This document shows positions 52,704 through 61,731 of a stretch of 64,000 nucleotides of DNA, piece after piece (the first letter of the stretch is position 1; every line of letters begins with the position of its first letter). Source of the DNA: Pseudomonas umsongensis (GTDB taxonomy: Bacteria; Pseudomonadota; Gammaproteobacteria; Pseudomonadales; Pseudomonadaceae); contig NZ_NIWU01000007.1 of NCBI RefSeq assembly GCF_002236105.1, positions 62,001-126,000 on the forward strand. Direction: 5' to 3'. Below the pieces are notes generated by a model. That model was not told the DNA's origin. It ran no database searches and was given only the letters and a program-made list of their open reading frames with translations. Made by a program: the position numbers and the translations under genes.

Positions 52704-53707
52704 CAGTTGCGGCGCTTGAGCTGGTCGGTGAGCGACGTTGGCAGTCCCTTGATGATCAGCGTGCCGGCTTCTTCGTCGTACTCGATTTTCGAACCCAGCA
52801 GGTGCGCTTCGAAGCTGATGGACAGGCCTTCGGCGCGGCCGGTGAAACGGCGGAACTGGTTCAGGGTGCGTTTATCAGCCGGGATTTCTGGCGACAGGCC
52901 GTAGTCCTTGTTGCGGATATGGTCGTAGAAGGCTTTCGGGCGGTCTTCGTCAATCAGTTCCGATAACTCTTCCAGGCCCATCGGTTCGCCGAGCTTGGCC
53001 TGGCTGCTGGCGTAATCCACCAGGGTCTTGGTTTTCTCGCGCGCGTCGTCTTCGGGCAGGTCTTCGCTTTCGACGAAGTCACTGAAGGCCTTGAGCAGGG
53101 TTCGGGTTTCACCGGGGCCGTCAACGCCTTCCTGGCAACCGATGAAGTCGCGGAAATACTCCGAAACCTTTTTGCCATTCTTGCCTTTGATGAACGAAAT
53201 GTACTGCTTGGACTGCTTGTTGTTCTGCCACTCCGACACGTTGATTCGCGCCGCCAGGTGCAACTGGCCCAGGTCCAGGTGACGGGAGGGGGTCACGTCC
53301 AGTTGTTCGGTCACCGCGACGCCTTCACTGTGGTGCAGCAGGGCGATCGCCAGGTAATCGGTCATGCCTTGCTGATAGTGGGCGAACAGCACGTGGCCGC
53401 CGACCGAGAGGTTGGACTCTTCCATGAGTTTTTGCAGGTGTTCCACCGCCACGCGGCTGAAGGCGGTGAAGTCTTTGCCGCCATCGAAGTACTCCTTCAG
53501 CCAGCCGCTGAACGGATGCGCCCCGGATTCGGCATGGAAGAAACCCCAGGCCTTGCCTTGTTTGGCGTTATAACTTTCGTTGAGGTCGGCAAGCATGTTC
53601 TCGATGGCGCTGGACTCGGCCAACTCGGAGTCCCGAGCGTGCAGAACTGCAGGTGTGCCGTCGGGTTTTTTGTCGATCAGGTGGACGATGCAATGACGGA
53701 TCGGCAT
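52703..53707 (-). CDS. yejK: Nucleoid-associated protein YejK (NdpA)
   Basis: 334 residues, the family length. Starts MPIRHCIVHLIDKKPDG; has the conserved GHVLFAHYQQGMTDYLAIALL (split: GHVLFAHYQQG, near 103) and the SISFEAHLLGSKIEYDEE C-terminal segment. Abundant nucleoid protein of gamma-proteobacteria with unsettled function. First of a two-gene operon with the glutaredoxin gene. Confidence 0.94.
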   Translation of the reverse strand: MPIRHCIVHLIDKKPDGTPAVLHARDSELAESSAIENMLADLNESYNAKQGKAWGFFHAESGAHPFSGWLKEYFDGGKDFTAFSRVAVEHLQKLMEESNLSVGGHVLFAHYQQGMTDYLAIALLHHSEGVAVTEQLDVTPSRHLDLGQLHLAARINVSEWQNNKQSKQYISFIKGKNGKKVSEYFRDFIGCQEGVDGPGETRTLLKAFSDFVESEDLPEDDAREKTKTLVDYASSQAKLGEPMGLEELSELIDEDRPKAFYDHIRNKDYGLSPEIPADKRTLNQFRRFTGRAEGLSISFEAHLLGSKIEYDEEAGTLIIKGLPTSLTDQLKRRN

Positions 53708-54102
53708 GGGCTTCTCGGCTGAAGGAAGACGGGAGGGCGTGCTCCCCGAAAAAGCGCCCAGTGTACCGCAACCACTGGTTTTGGCGCGGTGCGAACGGCA
53801 ATTGCGGGGCGACCGGTGGTGCTTATGCGTTTTTTTGCCGATTTAGAGCAATAAAGCTGACCAATTGGGTAGCTAGAGGCGGATATTTCCCCGCCTCTGT
53901 GCTAGTTTTGCGCGGTCTTACGCGTAGTCACTGCGTTAAGCGTGCATTCAGCATTTGTCAGGTCGAACCAAACCCTGATTTCGGAATCTATAACCCCGAT
54001 CCCGTGGTTATTTGGCCGAGGGTGCCGGATCCAAAAGATCGGGCTCGATGGCTGACACTGCACTCTGCAATCCATATGAATTTGATAGGGAAGGAACACT
54101 AC
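53708..54102. other. 395-bp divergent intergenic region yejK / HU
   Basis: Contains an 8-bp perfect inverted repeat AGAGGCGG-N8-CCGCCTCT at 53875-53898. The leader before the HU ATG is AT-rich and has a strong AAGGA Shine-Dalgarno. No other gene seen. Confidence 0.5.
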
Positions 54103-54384
54103 ATGGCTCTTACTAAAGACCAACTGATCGCCGACATCGCTGAAGCTATCGACGCGCCAAAAACCACCGCGCGTAACGCTCTGGACCAACTGGGCCAAAT
54201 CGTTGCCGATCAGCTGGAAAACGGCGGCGAAATCACTCTGCCAGGTATCGGCAAACTGAAAGTGACTGAGCGTCCTGCCCGTACTGGCCGTAACCCTTCG
54301 ACTGGCGCCGCCATCGAAATCGCTGCCAAGAAAGTGATCAAGCTGGTTGTGGCTAAAGGCCTGACCGACGCTGTTAACAAGTAA
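54103..54384 (+). CDS. HU-family DNA-binding protein
   Basis: 93 residues beginning MALTKDQLIADIAEAIDAPK. HU fold: LPGIGKLKVTERPARTGRNP (about 47-66, the arm with RNP-type contacts) followed by STGAAIEIAAKKVIKLV. Binds and bends DNA without strict sequence need. Closest to the HupN/PA5348-type second HU of Pseudomonas by memory. The open frame extends far upstream but AAGGA at 54091 fixes the start. Own terminator. Confidence 0.94.
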   Translation: MALTKDQLIADIAEAIDAPKTTARNALDQLGQIVADQLENGGEITLPGIGKLKVTERPARTGRNPSTGAAIEIAAKKVIKLVVAKGLTDAVNK

Positions 54385-54391
54385 GACTTGT

Positions 54392-54435
54392 TAAAAAAAA
54401 ACCGTGCGCCGGAGCGATCCGGGCACGGTTTTTTT
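54392..54435. terminator. Bidirectional rho-independent terminator
   Basis: AAAAAAAACCGTGC ... GCACGGTTTTTTT with an 8-10-bp stem and both A and T runs. Ends the HU gene (+) and the metalloprotease gene (-). Confidence 0.93.
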
Positions 54436-54457
54436 GTGTCTGCGATTCTGTGGCGGG

Positions 54458-56392
54458 TTATGGGGTAATGACAAAATCCGTTGGAGAGACTGCAAAGAAG
54501 ATATTGTCCTCGCAGCTCACAGAGAGGCGAGCCTTTACTGTGTTCACAAGAGGAAGTTTTACCGCTGCACTCCCATTGTTTAACCGCTTGGTAACCAAAG
54601 GCTCCTTCAGAAAGTTATGACTACCGTCGATTGACAGATGTACGGCAACTCGAAGACAACTGATGGGTTGAACATCTGTCCCGGCCACGTCCCAGGCAAT
54701 GTCATAGATTTCGCCTGCTTTCCAGTTCACGGAGCTGCTCGGTACTGTTACAGCAAACGCTGTACCTGTGTCCACAACCCCGACCTTGACGTTCGCTTTA
54801 GCAGTGGTTGGATGCACGGCCTGGTTATCCCGCACTGTCAGGTTGAAGTTTAAATCACGGGATTTTTTCGGATACAGGTCGCCAGGGGTGGGTAATTTTT
54901 CGTTCAATATTACCGGGAGAGAGGGGTAGGCTCGTTCATTCGATGACGATGGGAGTAGAGGTATAGAAAGATTTCCATATCCGGGATCATCTGTTATTTC
55001 GGTAGGTAGGGGCCCATTCATCGGGTCCCACGCGTACGTTAGTGCTGCGTTGGGGACGCTGTGCAGCACTGTTGCTGATAATCTGAACGGAGTGTTAGCG
55101 GGAATACGCATATGAGGCACGGGCAAAGAGTCGTGATCGATCCATGGGGCGTTGACTGGATTTAATGTTTTGGTGGCACATTGACCACCGAGGGACTGTA
55201 GCCAAGCGTGCATTTCATCAAGGGACAAGGCATGGAAGTATGCATATCTTGGACTGCCGTAGCCCATTATCTGATTCCCCTCGAAAACATGTTGAGCACC
55301 GAGTTTGTGCCCGAACTCGTGCACGGTGGTCTCAAAAAACTTCGGGGCGTTTACTGGATCGTGGTGTCCTGAATCTCCGTAAGCCGTATGCTTTTTGGGC
55401 GCGGGAGTGCCTCCCTCAACAACGCAGGTGTTGCCTATTCCCCCCGCACTGCCGCCTTCATGTGGCGTAAACATGAAGCCAACATCATAGCTATTTGCAC
55501 CTATCAACCGGTCCATCAGCTTTCTGTTTGACTCGTGCCAGGTAAAACCATCGTTGATGGGGTCCAGCGCGGGGTCCGTCAAGATGAGTTTGTCATTTTC
55601 ATCAGTCAGCGTGAAACTCACTCCCAAATCTCGTTCAAAAACCCGATTGACTCGATTGACCGTATTGACGACTGCGAACAGACCATCTTCGACAGTGCCA
55701 CCAAAAGCTTGGGTGAATCCGCTGTTTGAAGTAATTGCCACTCGAAAGTTATAGAGAATATTTCCCCGGGGCACGCCATATGGCGGTGTGGCGGTGGATG
55801 GCTCGCGCTCTGAGTCGATTGCTGGTTTTTCCGGTGGTATATCAAATTGACTGAAGCTGAAGTAACGGGTTGCCTCTTCAGCCGTCGCCTGGGTATTGCC
55901 CTGTGCATTCCAGGCTCGCTGAATCAGCCACACGTCCTGACCGTTTGAAATGGAAGCGCGCAGCGACTTGCTTGACAGGTCAAGACTTACCAAGCGACCA
56001 CTACTATCGCTCCCCTTGAAACTGAGTATGTTTGGGAAACGCTTGGCGAGAGCGGTGGGTATGACACCTGATTCAAGCAAGTTGAATTGGCTGAATCCGC
56101 CCTGAGGTAAGGGCAGGCTCACCTGACGCGACGATGATCCTTCCTGGCCGGATTTACCGGTAGCGGACAGATATTGATGAAGGCCTGGCAGGTCTAGATG
56201 GAGTTCTCGGTAGTGCGAGGGAATAGCTGATCCCTCGTTTGTCTGGGGTTGGGCAGGAGCCGAATCGACCGGTTTGACTTCGTGCCAAAAACTTTCGCTC
56301 TCGCTAGCGGAAGCGGGCAGCATCGAAGCGCTGCTCAGGCAAAATGCATACAGGCATCTACGGATCGGTGTCGCGAGTGTTTGCAGGCGCAT
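54458..56392 (-). CDS. Secreted zinc metallopeptidase (M12B-like, metzincin)
   Basis: 644 residues. Signal peptide MRLQTLATPIRRCLYAF... to about 30. Propeptide-like region to about 190, then a metzincin catalytic domain: HEFGHKLGAQH is the zinc motif HExxHxxGxxH (about 365), with Met-turn IMGYG about 10 residues later. The C-terminal 250 residues are beta-rich, PKD/Ig-like (AALTYAWDPMNGP, VGVVDTGTAFAVTVPSSS). It resembles reprolysin-like enzymes of Pseudomonas. ATG at 56392 follows GGAG; 56425 is an alternative. GC near 50 percent in sampled stretches versus nearer 57-62 in neighbours, so transfer is possible. Confidence 0.85.
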   Translation of the reverse strand: MRLQTLATPIRRCLYAFCLSSASMLPASASESESFWHEVKPVDSAPAQPQTNEGSAIPSHYRELHLDLPGLHQYLSATGKSGQEGSSSRQVSLPLPQGGFSQFNLLESGVIPTALAKRFPNILSFKGSDSSGRLVSLDLSSKSLRASISNGQDVWLIQRAWNAQGNTQATAEEATRYFSFSQFDIPPEKPAIDSEREPSTATPPYGVPRGNILYNFRVAITSNSGFTQAFGGTVEDGLFAVVNTVNRVNRVFERDLGVSFTLTDENDKLILTDPALDPINDGFTWHESNRKLMDRLIGANSYDVGFMFTPHEGGSAGGIGNTCVVEGGTPAPKKHTAYGDSGHHDPVNAPKFFETTVHEFGHKLGAQHVFEGNQIMGYGSPRYAYFHALSLDEMHAWLQSLGGQCATKTLNPVNAPWIDHDSLPVPHMRIPANTPFRLSATVLHSVPNAALTYAWDPMNGPLPTEITDDPGYGNLSIPLLPSSSNERAYPSLPVILNEKLPTPGDLYPKKSRDLNFNLTVRDNQAVHPTTAKANVKVGVVDTGTAFAVTVPSSSVNWKAGEIYDIAWDVAGTDVQPISCLRVAVHLSIDGSHNFLKEPLVTKRLNNGSAAVKLPLVNTVKARLSVSCEDNIFFAVSPTDFVITP

Positions 56393-56527
56393 GTTGTGGA
56401 CTCCAGAGCTTTCCTGATGGTCCATTACAATGCAGCTGAATTTTTCGGGGTGATACTGTCATAAATAACAGTCAGTCTCCTCTGGAGACCGGAAGTTGTT
56501 CTAAAATATGCTTTTACTTCTGAATAA

Positions 56528-56556
56528 CAAACGCCCCGGTATTTCGGGGCGTTTGT
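56528..56556 (-). terminator. Terminator-like hairpin after rlmF
   Basis: ACAAACGCCCCG-GTATT-TCGGGGCGTTTGT: 11-12-bp stem downstream of rlmF on the minus strand, with a short T-rich tail. Confidence 0.8.
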
Positions 56557-56596
56557 AGCCTGTTGGCTTTCAGAAAAATGGCTTGCCAGCCTACAT

Positions 56597-57619
56597 TCAA
56601 CTAGTGCGAGCCCAACGCTGACGCCAGACTTGTTGTTCGGATTTTGTCTGAAAGGTCCAGGCCACAAAGCGACTCTGTTTCTGGCCCTGGGACATTTCCA
56701 CCACCTGGCTTTCCAATGCGCCAGCCTTTTTCAGGGCCGTCTGGATGGCTGGCAGGTTCGACGCTTTCGATACCAGGGTACTGAACCACAACACCTGCTG
56801 ACCCACCTGCGCGCTCTCGCTGATCAGTTGGGTGACGAATCGCGCTTCACCGCCCTCACACCACAACTCCGCCGCCTGACCGCCAAAATTCAGTACTGGC
56901 AGTTTGCGTTTCGGATCGGCCTTGCCCAGCGCGCGCCATTTACGGCTGCTGCCTCGGGTGGCTTCCTCCAGCGAGGCGTGGAAGGGCGGGTTGCACATCG
57001 TCAGATCAAAGCGCTCGGCGCTCTCCAGCAGACCCAGCAAAATATGCTTGCGGTTGCCCTGCTGGCGAATCTGGATGGCCTTGTTCAAACCGTTGGACTG
57101 GATGATGGCCCTGGCGGCGGCGATGGCGGTGGCGTCGATTTCCGAGCCGAGGAACTGCCAGCGGTAGTCGCTATGACCGATTAACGGATACACGCAGTTG
57201 GCGCCCATGCCCACGTCCAGCACCTTGACCGCGGCGCCCCGGGGAATCTCGCCATCATTGCCGCTGGCCAGCAGGTCGGCGAGGAAGTGCACGTAGTCCG
57301 CACGACCCGGAACGGGTGGACACAGATAGTCGGCCGGAATGTCCCAGTGGGCGATGCCGTAGAACGACTTGAGCAGCGCCCGGTTGAACACCCGCACCGC
57401 GTCCGGGCTGGCGAAGTCGATGCTTTCCTTGCCGTAGAGGTTGATGATCACGAACTTCGCCAGTTCCGGCGTGGTCTTGATCAGCGCCGGGAAGTCGTAA
57501 CGACCCTGGTGGCGGTTGCGCGGATGCAAGCTGGCCTTTTCGCGCGGCTCCACGGCTTTGGCCGGGGTCGCGGATTCGGGCTTTTTACGCGCAGGTTTGG
57601 GTGTGCGGGGGGCGGTCAT
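56597..57619 (-). CDS. rlmF: 23S rRNA (adenine(1618)-N(6))-methyltransferase
   Basis: 340 residues. Basic N-terminal tail (PKPARKKPES..., about 1-35). LHPRNRHQGRYDFPALI is a family hallmark; SAM pocket VLDVGMGANCVYPLIG (about 130-145); adenine-N6 catalytic motif NPPF (about 210). Methylates A1618 of 23S rRNA on the assembling ribosome. The lysine/proline tail is common in Pseudomonas. Monocistronic. Confidence 0.94.
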   Translation of the reverse strand: MTAPRTPKPARKKPESATPAKAVEPREKASLHPRNRHQGRYDFPALIKTTPELAKFVIINLYGKESIDFASPDAVRVFNRALLKSFYGIAHWDIPADYLCPPVPGRADYVHFLADLLASGNDGEIPRGAAVKVLDVGMGANCVYPLIGHSDYRWQFLGSEIDATAIAAARAIIQSNGLNKAIQIRQQGNRKHILLGLLESAERFDLTMCNPPFHASLEEATRGSSRKWRALGKADPKRKLPVLNFGGQAAELWCEGGEARFVTQLISESAQVGQQVLWFSTLVSKASNLPAIQTALKKAGALESQVVEMSQGQKQSRFVAWTFQTKSEQQVWRQRWARTS

Positions 57620-57687
57620 GGGTGTGATCGATTCGGGTATGGCTAAAAGTGGCGGCTATTGTCCCACATCCAACCGTAATCGGTGCG

Positions 57688-57724
57688 CCCCTGTAGGAGC
57701 AGCCTGCGGCAGCTCCTACAGGGG
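57688..57724. repeat. Single REP family A hairpin
   Basis: CCCCTGTAGGAGC-AGCCTGCGGCA-GCTCCTACAGGGG: a 13-bp perfect stem made from the outer parts of a family A pair with a collapsed centre. Looks like a deletion product of the longer pair. Confidence 0.8.
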
Positions 57725-57740
57725 GATTTGCGGTGGACAT

Positions 57741-57772
57741 AAAAAAGGGAGGCCACTTGGGCCTCCCTTTTT
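57741..57772 (-). terminator. Rho-independent terminator of valS
   Basis: AAAAAGGGAGGCC-CAAGT-GGCCTCCCTTTTTT on the minus strand: 8-bp stem with long T run, 16 bp after the valS stop. Confidence 0.94.
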
Positions 57773-57787
57773 CATTGCGATTTGCCG

Positions 57788-60634
57788 TTACAGACTGGCA
57801 ATCCGCGCATGCTGCTCGGCCAGCTTGCCCAGAGCCTGTTCGGCTTCGGCCAGTTTGGCGCGTTCCTTGTCGATAACTTCGGCCGGAGCCTTGTCAACGA
57901 ACCCGGCGTTGGACAGCTTGCCACCGACGCGCTGCACTTCGCCTTGCAGGCGCTGGATTTCCTTGTCCAGGCGCGCAAGCTCGGCACCTTTGTCGATCAG
58001 GCCAGCCATTGGCACCAGCACTTCCATCTCACCGACCAGGGCAGTGGCGGACAGCGGTGCTTCTTCGCCAGCAGCCAGCACGGTGATCGATTCCAGGCGC
58101 GCCAGCTTCTTCAGCAGGGCTTCGTTCTCGGTCAGGCGACGCTGGTCTTCTGCACTGACGTTCTTCAGGAACAGCGGCAGCGGTTTGCCCGGGCCGATGT
58201 TCATCTCGCCACGGATGTTACGCGTGCCGAGCATCAGGCCCTTGAGCCATTCGATGTCGTCTTCGGCGGCCTGGTCGATGCGCGCTTCATTGGCCACTGG
58301 CCAAGGTTGCAGCATGATCGTCTTGCCTTCGATACCGGCCAGCGGCGCGACGCGCTGCCAGATTTCTTCGGTGATGAACGGCATGAACGGGTGCGCCAGG
58401 CGCAAGGCAACTTCGAGCACGCGAACCAGGGTGCGACGGGTGCCGCGCTGGCGTTCGACCGGGGCGTTTTCGTCCCACAGCACTGGCTTGGACAGTTCCA
58501 GGTACCAGTCGCAATACTGGTTCCAGATGAACTCGTACAAGGCTTGCGCGGCCAGGTCGAAACGGAACTGGTCGAGCTGGCGGGTGACTTCGGCTTCGGT
58601 GCGTTGCAGCTGCGAAATGATCCAGCGGTCAGCCAGAGAGAGCTCGTAGGCTTCGCCGTTCTGGCCGCAGTCTTCGCCCTTGTCCAGCACGTAGCGCGCG
58701 GCGTTCCAGATCTTGTTGCAGAAGTTGCGATAGCCTTCGACGCGGCCCATGTCGAACTTGATGTCGCGACCGGTGGACGCCAGCGAGCAGAAGGTGAAGC
58801 GCAGGGCGTCGGTGCCGTAGCTGGCGATACCCTCGGCGAACTCTTCACGGGTCTGCTTCTCGATCTTCTTCGCCAGTTTCGGCTGCATCATGCCGGAGGT
58901 GCGTTTCTGCACCAGCTCTTCGAGCTCGATACCGTCGATGATGTCCAGTGGGTCCAGGACGTTGCCCTTGGACTTGGACATCTTCTGGCCTTGGCCATCA
59001 CGCACCAGGCCGTGCACGTACACGGTCTTGAACGGCACCTGCGGTGTGCCGTCTTCGTTCTTCACCAAATGCATGGTGAGCATGATCATCCGGGCAACCC
59101 AGAAGAAAATAATGTCGAAGCCGGTGACCAGGACGTCGGTGGAGTGGAATTTCTTCAGGAATTCGGTCTGTTCCGGCCAGCCGAGCGTGGAGAAGGTCCA
59201 CAGGCCCGAGCTGAACCAGGTGTCGAGTACGTCGTTGTCCTGTTGCAGCGCGACGTCCGGGCCGAGGTTGTGCTTGGCGCGCACTTCGGCTTCGTCGCGA
59301 CCGACGTAGACTTTGCCCGACTCGTCGTACCAGGCTGGAATCCGGTGGCCCCACCACAGCTGACGGCTGATGCACCAGTCCTGGATGTCACGCATCCACG
59401 AGAAGTACATGTTTTCGTACTGTTTCGGCACGAACTGGATGCGACCGTCCTCGACGGCGGCAATCGCAGGTTCGGCCAACGGCTTGGTGGACACATACCA
59501 CTGGTCGGTCAGCCACGGCTCGATGATGGTGCCGGAACGGTCGCCTTTCGGTACTTTCAGGGCGTGATCGTCGACGCTGACCAGCAGGCCCGCGGCCTCG
59601 AACGCCGCAACGATCTGTTTACGCGCTTCGAAACGGTCCAGGCCGGCATACTCGGCCGGGATCTTGCCGTCGATCGTTTCGTTCAAGGTGCCATCGAGGT
59701 TGAACGCCTGGACGGCTGGCAAGACATGGGCGTTCTTGTCGAAGATGTTCAGCAGCGGCAGGTTGTGGCGCTTGCCGACTTCGTAGTCATTGAAATCGTG
59801 GGCCGGGGTGATTTTCACGCAGCCGGTGCCGAATTCGGGATCGCAGTAATCGTCGGCGATGATCGGGATGCGGCGGCCGACCAGCGGCAGCTCGACAAAT
59901 TTACCGATCAGGGCTTTGTAGCGCTCATCGTTCGGGTTAACCGCGACGGCGGAGTCGCCGAGCATGGTTTCCGGGCGGGTGGTCGCGACGATCAGGAACG
60001 GGTTGCCTTCAGCGGTCTTGGCGCCATCGGCCAACGGGTACTTCAGGTTCCACAGGAAACCTTTTTCGTCGTGGTTTTCCACTTCAAGGTCGGAAATCGC
60101 CGTGTGCAGCTTGGTGTCCCAGTTGACCAGGCGCTTGCCGCGGTAGATCAGGCCGTCTTCGTGCAAGCGCACGAACGCTTCCTTCACGGCTTCCGAGAGG
60201 CCGTCATCCATGGTGAAGCGCTCGCGGCTCCAGTCCACGGACGAGCCGAGACGACGGATCTGACGGCTGATATTGCCGCCGGACTGATCCTTCCATTCCC
60301 AGACTTTCTCGAGGAATTTGTCGCGGCCCAGGTCGTGGCGATTCTGGCCCTGGGCTTCGAGTTGACGCTCCACCAGCATTTGCGTGGCGATACCGGCGTG
60401 GTCGGTACCCGGTTGCCACAGGGTGTTGCGACCCTGCATGCGGCGGAAACGGATCAGGGCGTCCATGATCGCGTTGTTGAAGCCGTGTCCCATGTGCAGG
60501 CTGCCGGTGACGTTCGGCGGCGGGATCATGATGGTGTAGGACTCGCCCGCGCCTTGCGGGGCGAAGTAATTCTCTGACTCCCAGGTGTTGTACCAGGAAG
60601 TTTCAATGGCGTGCGGCTGGTAGGTCTTATCCAT
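57788..60634 (-). CDS. valS: Valyl-tRNA synthetase
   Basis: 948 residues, the usual length. Class I HIGH-type motif PPPNVTGSLHMGHGF (about 38-52), the editing domain CP1 in the middle, KMSKSKGN (about 556), anticodon-binding helical domain, and the C-terminal coiled coil LDKEIQRLQGEVQRVGGKL (about 890) that binds tRNA-Val. Charges tRNA-Val in the cytoplasm. Gene order valS, small hypothetical, holC, pepA matches P. aeruginosa. Confidence 0.98.
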   Translation of the reverse strand: MDKTYQPHAIETSWYNTWESENYFAPQGAGESYTIMIPPPNVTGSLHMGHGFNNAIMDALIRFRRMQGRNTLWQPGTDHAGIATQMLVERQLEAQGQNRHDLGRDKFLEKVWEWKDQSGGNISRQIRRLGSSVDWSRERFTMDDGLSEAVKEAFVRLHEDGLIYRGKRLVNWDTKLHTAISDLEVENHDEKGFLWNLKYPLADGAKTAEGNPFLIVATTRPETMLGDSAVAVNPNDERYKALIGKFVELPLVGRRIPIIADDYCDPEFGTGCVKITPAHDFNDYEVGKRHNLPLLNIFDKNAHVLPAVQAFNLDGTLNETIDGKIPAEYAGLDRFEARKQIVAAFEAAGLLVSVDDHALKVPKGDRSGTIIEPWLTDQWYVSTKPLAEPAIAAVEDGRIQFVPKQYENMYFSWMRDIQDWCISRQLWWGHRIPAWYDESGKVYVGRDEAEVRAKHNLGPDVALQQDNDVLDTWFSSGLWTFSTLGWPEQTEFLKKFHSTDVLVTGFDIIFFWVARMIMLTMHLVKNEDGTPQVPFKTVYVHGLVRDGQGQKMSKSKGNVLDPLDIIDGIELEELVQKRTSGMMQPKLAKKIEKQTREEFAEGIASYGTDALRFTFCSLASTGRDIKFDMGRVEGYRNFCNKIWNAARYVLDKGEDCGQNGEAYELSLADRWIISQLQRTEAEVTRQLDQFRFDLAAQALYEFIWNQYCDWYLELSKPVLWDENAPVERQRGTRRTLVRVLEVALRLAHPFMPFITEEIWQRVAPLAGIEGKTIMLQPWPVANEARIDQAAEDDIEWLKGLMLGTRNIRGEMNIGPGKPLPLFLKNVSAEDQRRLTENEALLKKLARLESITVLAAGEEAPLSATALVGEMEVLVPMAGLIDKGAELARLDKEIQRLQGEVQRVGGKLSNAGFVDKAPAEVIDKERAKLAEAEQALGKLAEQHARIASL

Positions 60635-60732
60635 GCGCGGCGGGACCCTATTGGCATTAATTCAGGAAAAGCCGACGAGTATAGCGGGGCATCAAGGATA
60701 GGGCGAGCAGGTGCAGACAGGCGCAGAGCGAA

Positions 60733-60822
60733 TGTGGGAGCGAGCCTGCTCGCGAAAGCGTTGTGCCAGTCGACTTAAAGGGTGACTGTTACACCGCCTT
60801 CGCGAGCAGGCTCGCTCCCACA
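60733..60822. repeat. REP family C inverted pair, second copy
   Basis: TGTGGGAGCGAGCCTGCTCG...CGAAAGCG and inverted partner ending GCTCGCTCCCACAG; immediately followed by a run of ten G (60823-60832). Confidence 0.9.
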
Positions 60823-60843
60823 GGGGGGGGGGCAGTGTGTGGC

Positions 60844-61233
60844 TCAGTCGTTGTACTGACTGAGAAGCCGTTCCATGCGCGCGCTGAGGCGGCGTTTGAT
60901 TTCGGTTTCGATGTGCGGCGCGAAGTCGTCGATCACGTCTTGCATGATCAATTGCGCAGCGGCGCGCAGTTCGCTGTCGAGGTAGAGCAGGGCGTCGGCG
61001 TTCTGATTGGCGCTCGGCGCGGGTTCGGCAGCAGGTTTGAGGGGTGTTGGTGCGACGGCCGGCGCGGGTTCGCGGACGGTGTCGAACAACATCGGGATCT
61101 GTTCCTGGTCACCTTCCTCGACCGTGTCGGTCAGCAGCGGTGGTTGCAGGTTGTCATCGCCGAGCAGTTGGCGGATCGACTCGAGGTCGTCCAGCAGGTG
61201 CGCGGATTGTTGCAGCGGTTTTGGAGTGTCCAT
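60844..61233 (-). CDS. Conserved hypothetical protein of the holC-valS region
   Basis: 129 residues, acidic. Pro/Ala-rich linker (about 55-77, PAPAVAPTPLKPAAEPAPS) between two helical parts; C-terminal helix ADALLYLDSELRAAAQLIMQ then DVIDDFAPHIETEIKRRL. A protein of this size sits between holC and valS in P. aeruginosa (PA3833 by memory). No function known to me; co-transcription with holC, 8 bp away, hints at replication or housekeeping. Confidence 0.78.
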   Translation of the reverse strand: MDTPKPLQQSAHLLDDLESIRQLLGDDNLQPPLLTDTVEEGDQEQIPMLFDTVREPAPAVAPTPLKPAAEPAPSANQNADALLYLDSELRAAAQLIMQDVIDDFAPHIETEIKRRLSARMERLLSQYND

Positions 61234-61241
61234 CGGAATGC

Positions 61242-61670
61242 TCAGAGTCGCTGTAAACGGTGATCTTGCAGAGGATAGCCCTGTTCGCGGTAGAAACGGA
61301 AACTCTCCCGCGCAGCCGTGCGTATGACCGGATCTTCAACCACCACTTCCGCCACGCGGGCGAAACGCTGGGCAAAGGCCGGTACTTTCAGGTCGAGATT
61401 GACCAGCAGGTCCTGATGCGAACCGCAGTCATCGCCAACGCCCAGCACGATCAGGCTGTCGGGCTCATTTTCAGCGGGGCCGTGGGGCACGAAGCTTTCA
61501 CCCTTGAATGCCCACAGGCGCGCATCGAGATCGTCACGCTGGGCCGCATCGCTGCAATGCAGGTAGACGCGATGGCCCATGCGCCAGGCTTTTTCGGTGA
61601 GCTTGCAGGCGAAGTCCAGCCGCGCCGAAGGATCGGCGCTGGGCAGGATATAAAAGTCGACTTTGGTCAT
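61242..61670 (-). CDS. holC: DNA polymerase III chi subunit
   Basis: 142 residues from ATG 61670 (MTKVDFYILPSADPSARLDF), the usual HolC start and length. Chi fold hallmarks: ACKLTEKAWRMGHRVYLHC (about 24-42) and AFKGESFVPHGP. Binds SSB and links it to the clamp loader. Ends 8 bp before the small hypothetical; starts 61 bp after pepA. Confidence 0.94.
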   Translation of the reverse strand: MTKVDFYILPSADPSARLDFACKLTEKAWRMGHRVYLHCSDAAQRDDLDARLWAFKGESFVPHGPAENEPDSLIVLGVGDDCGSHQDLLVNLDLKVPAFAQRFARVAEVVVEDPVIRTAARESFRFYREQGYPLQDHRLQRL

Positions 61671-61731
61671 TGCGGTTCCTGAGCCCGGGTCGACGTCGCC
61701 CAAAAGTGACGTCGCCCCAGGGTCATTGGTT

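Noticed and set aside
57782..60577. 931-residue plus-strand ORF opposite valS
   Set aside because: Exact shadow of a certain valS gene; composition rich in Val, Gly, Gln, Arg as expected from high-GC antisense frames; no domain pattern.
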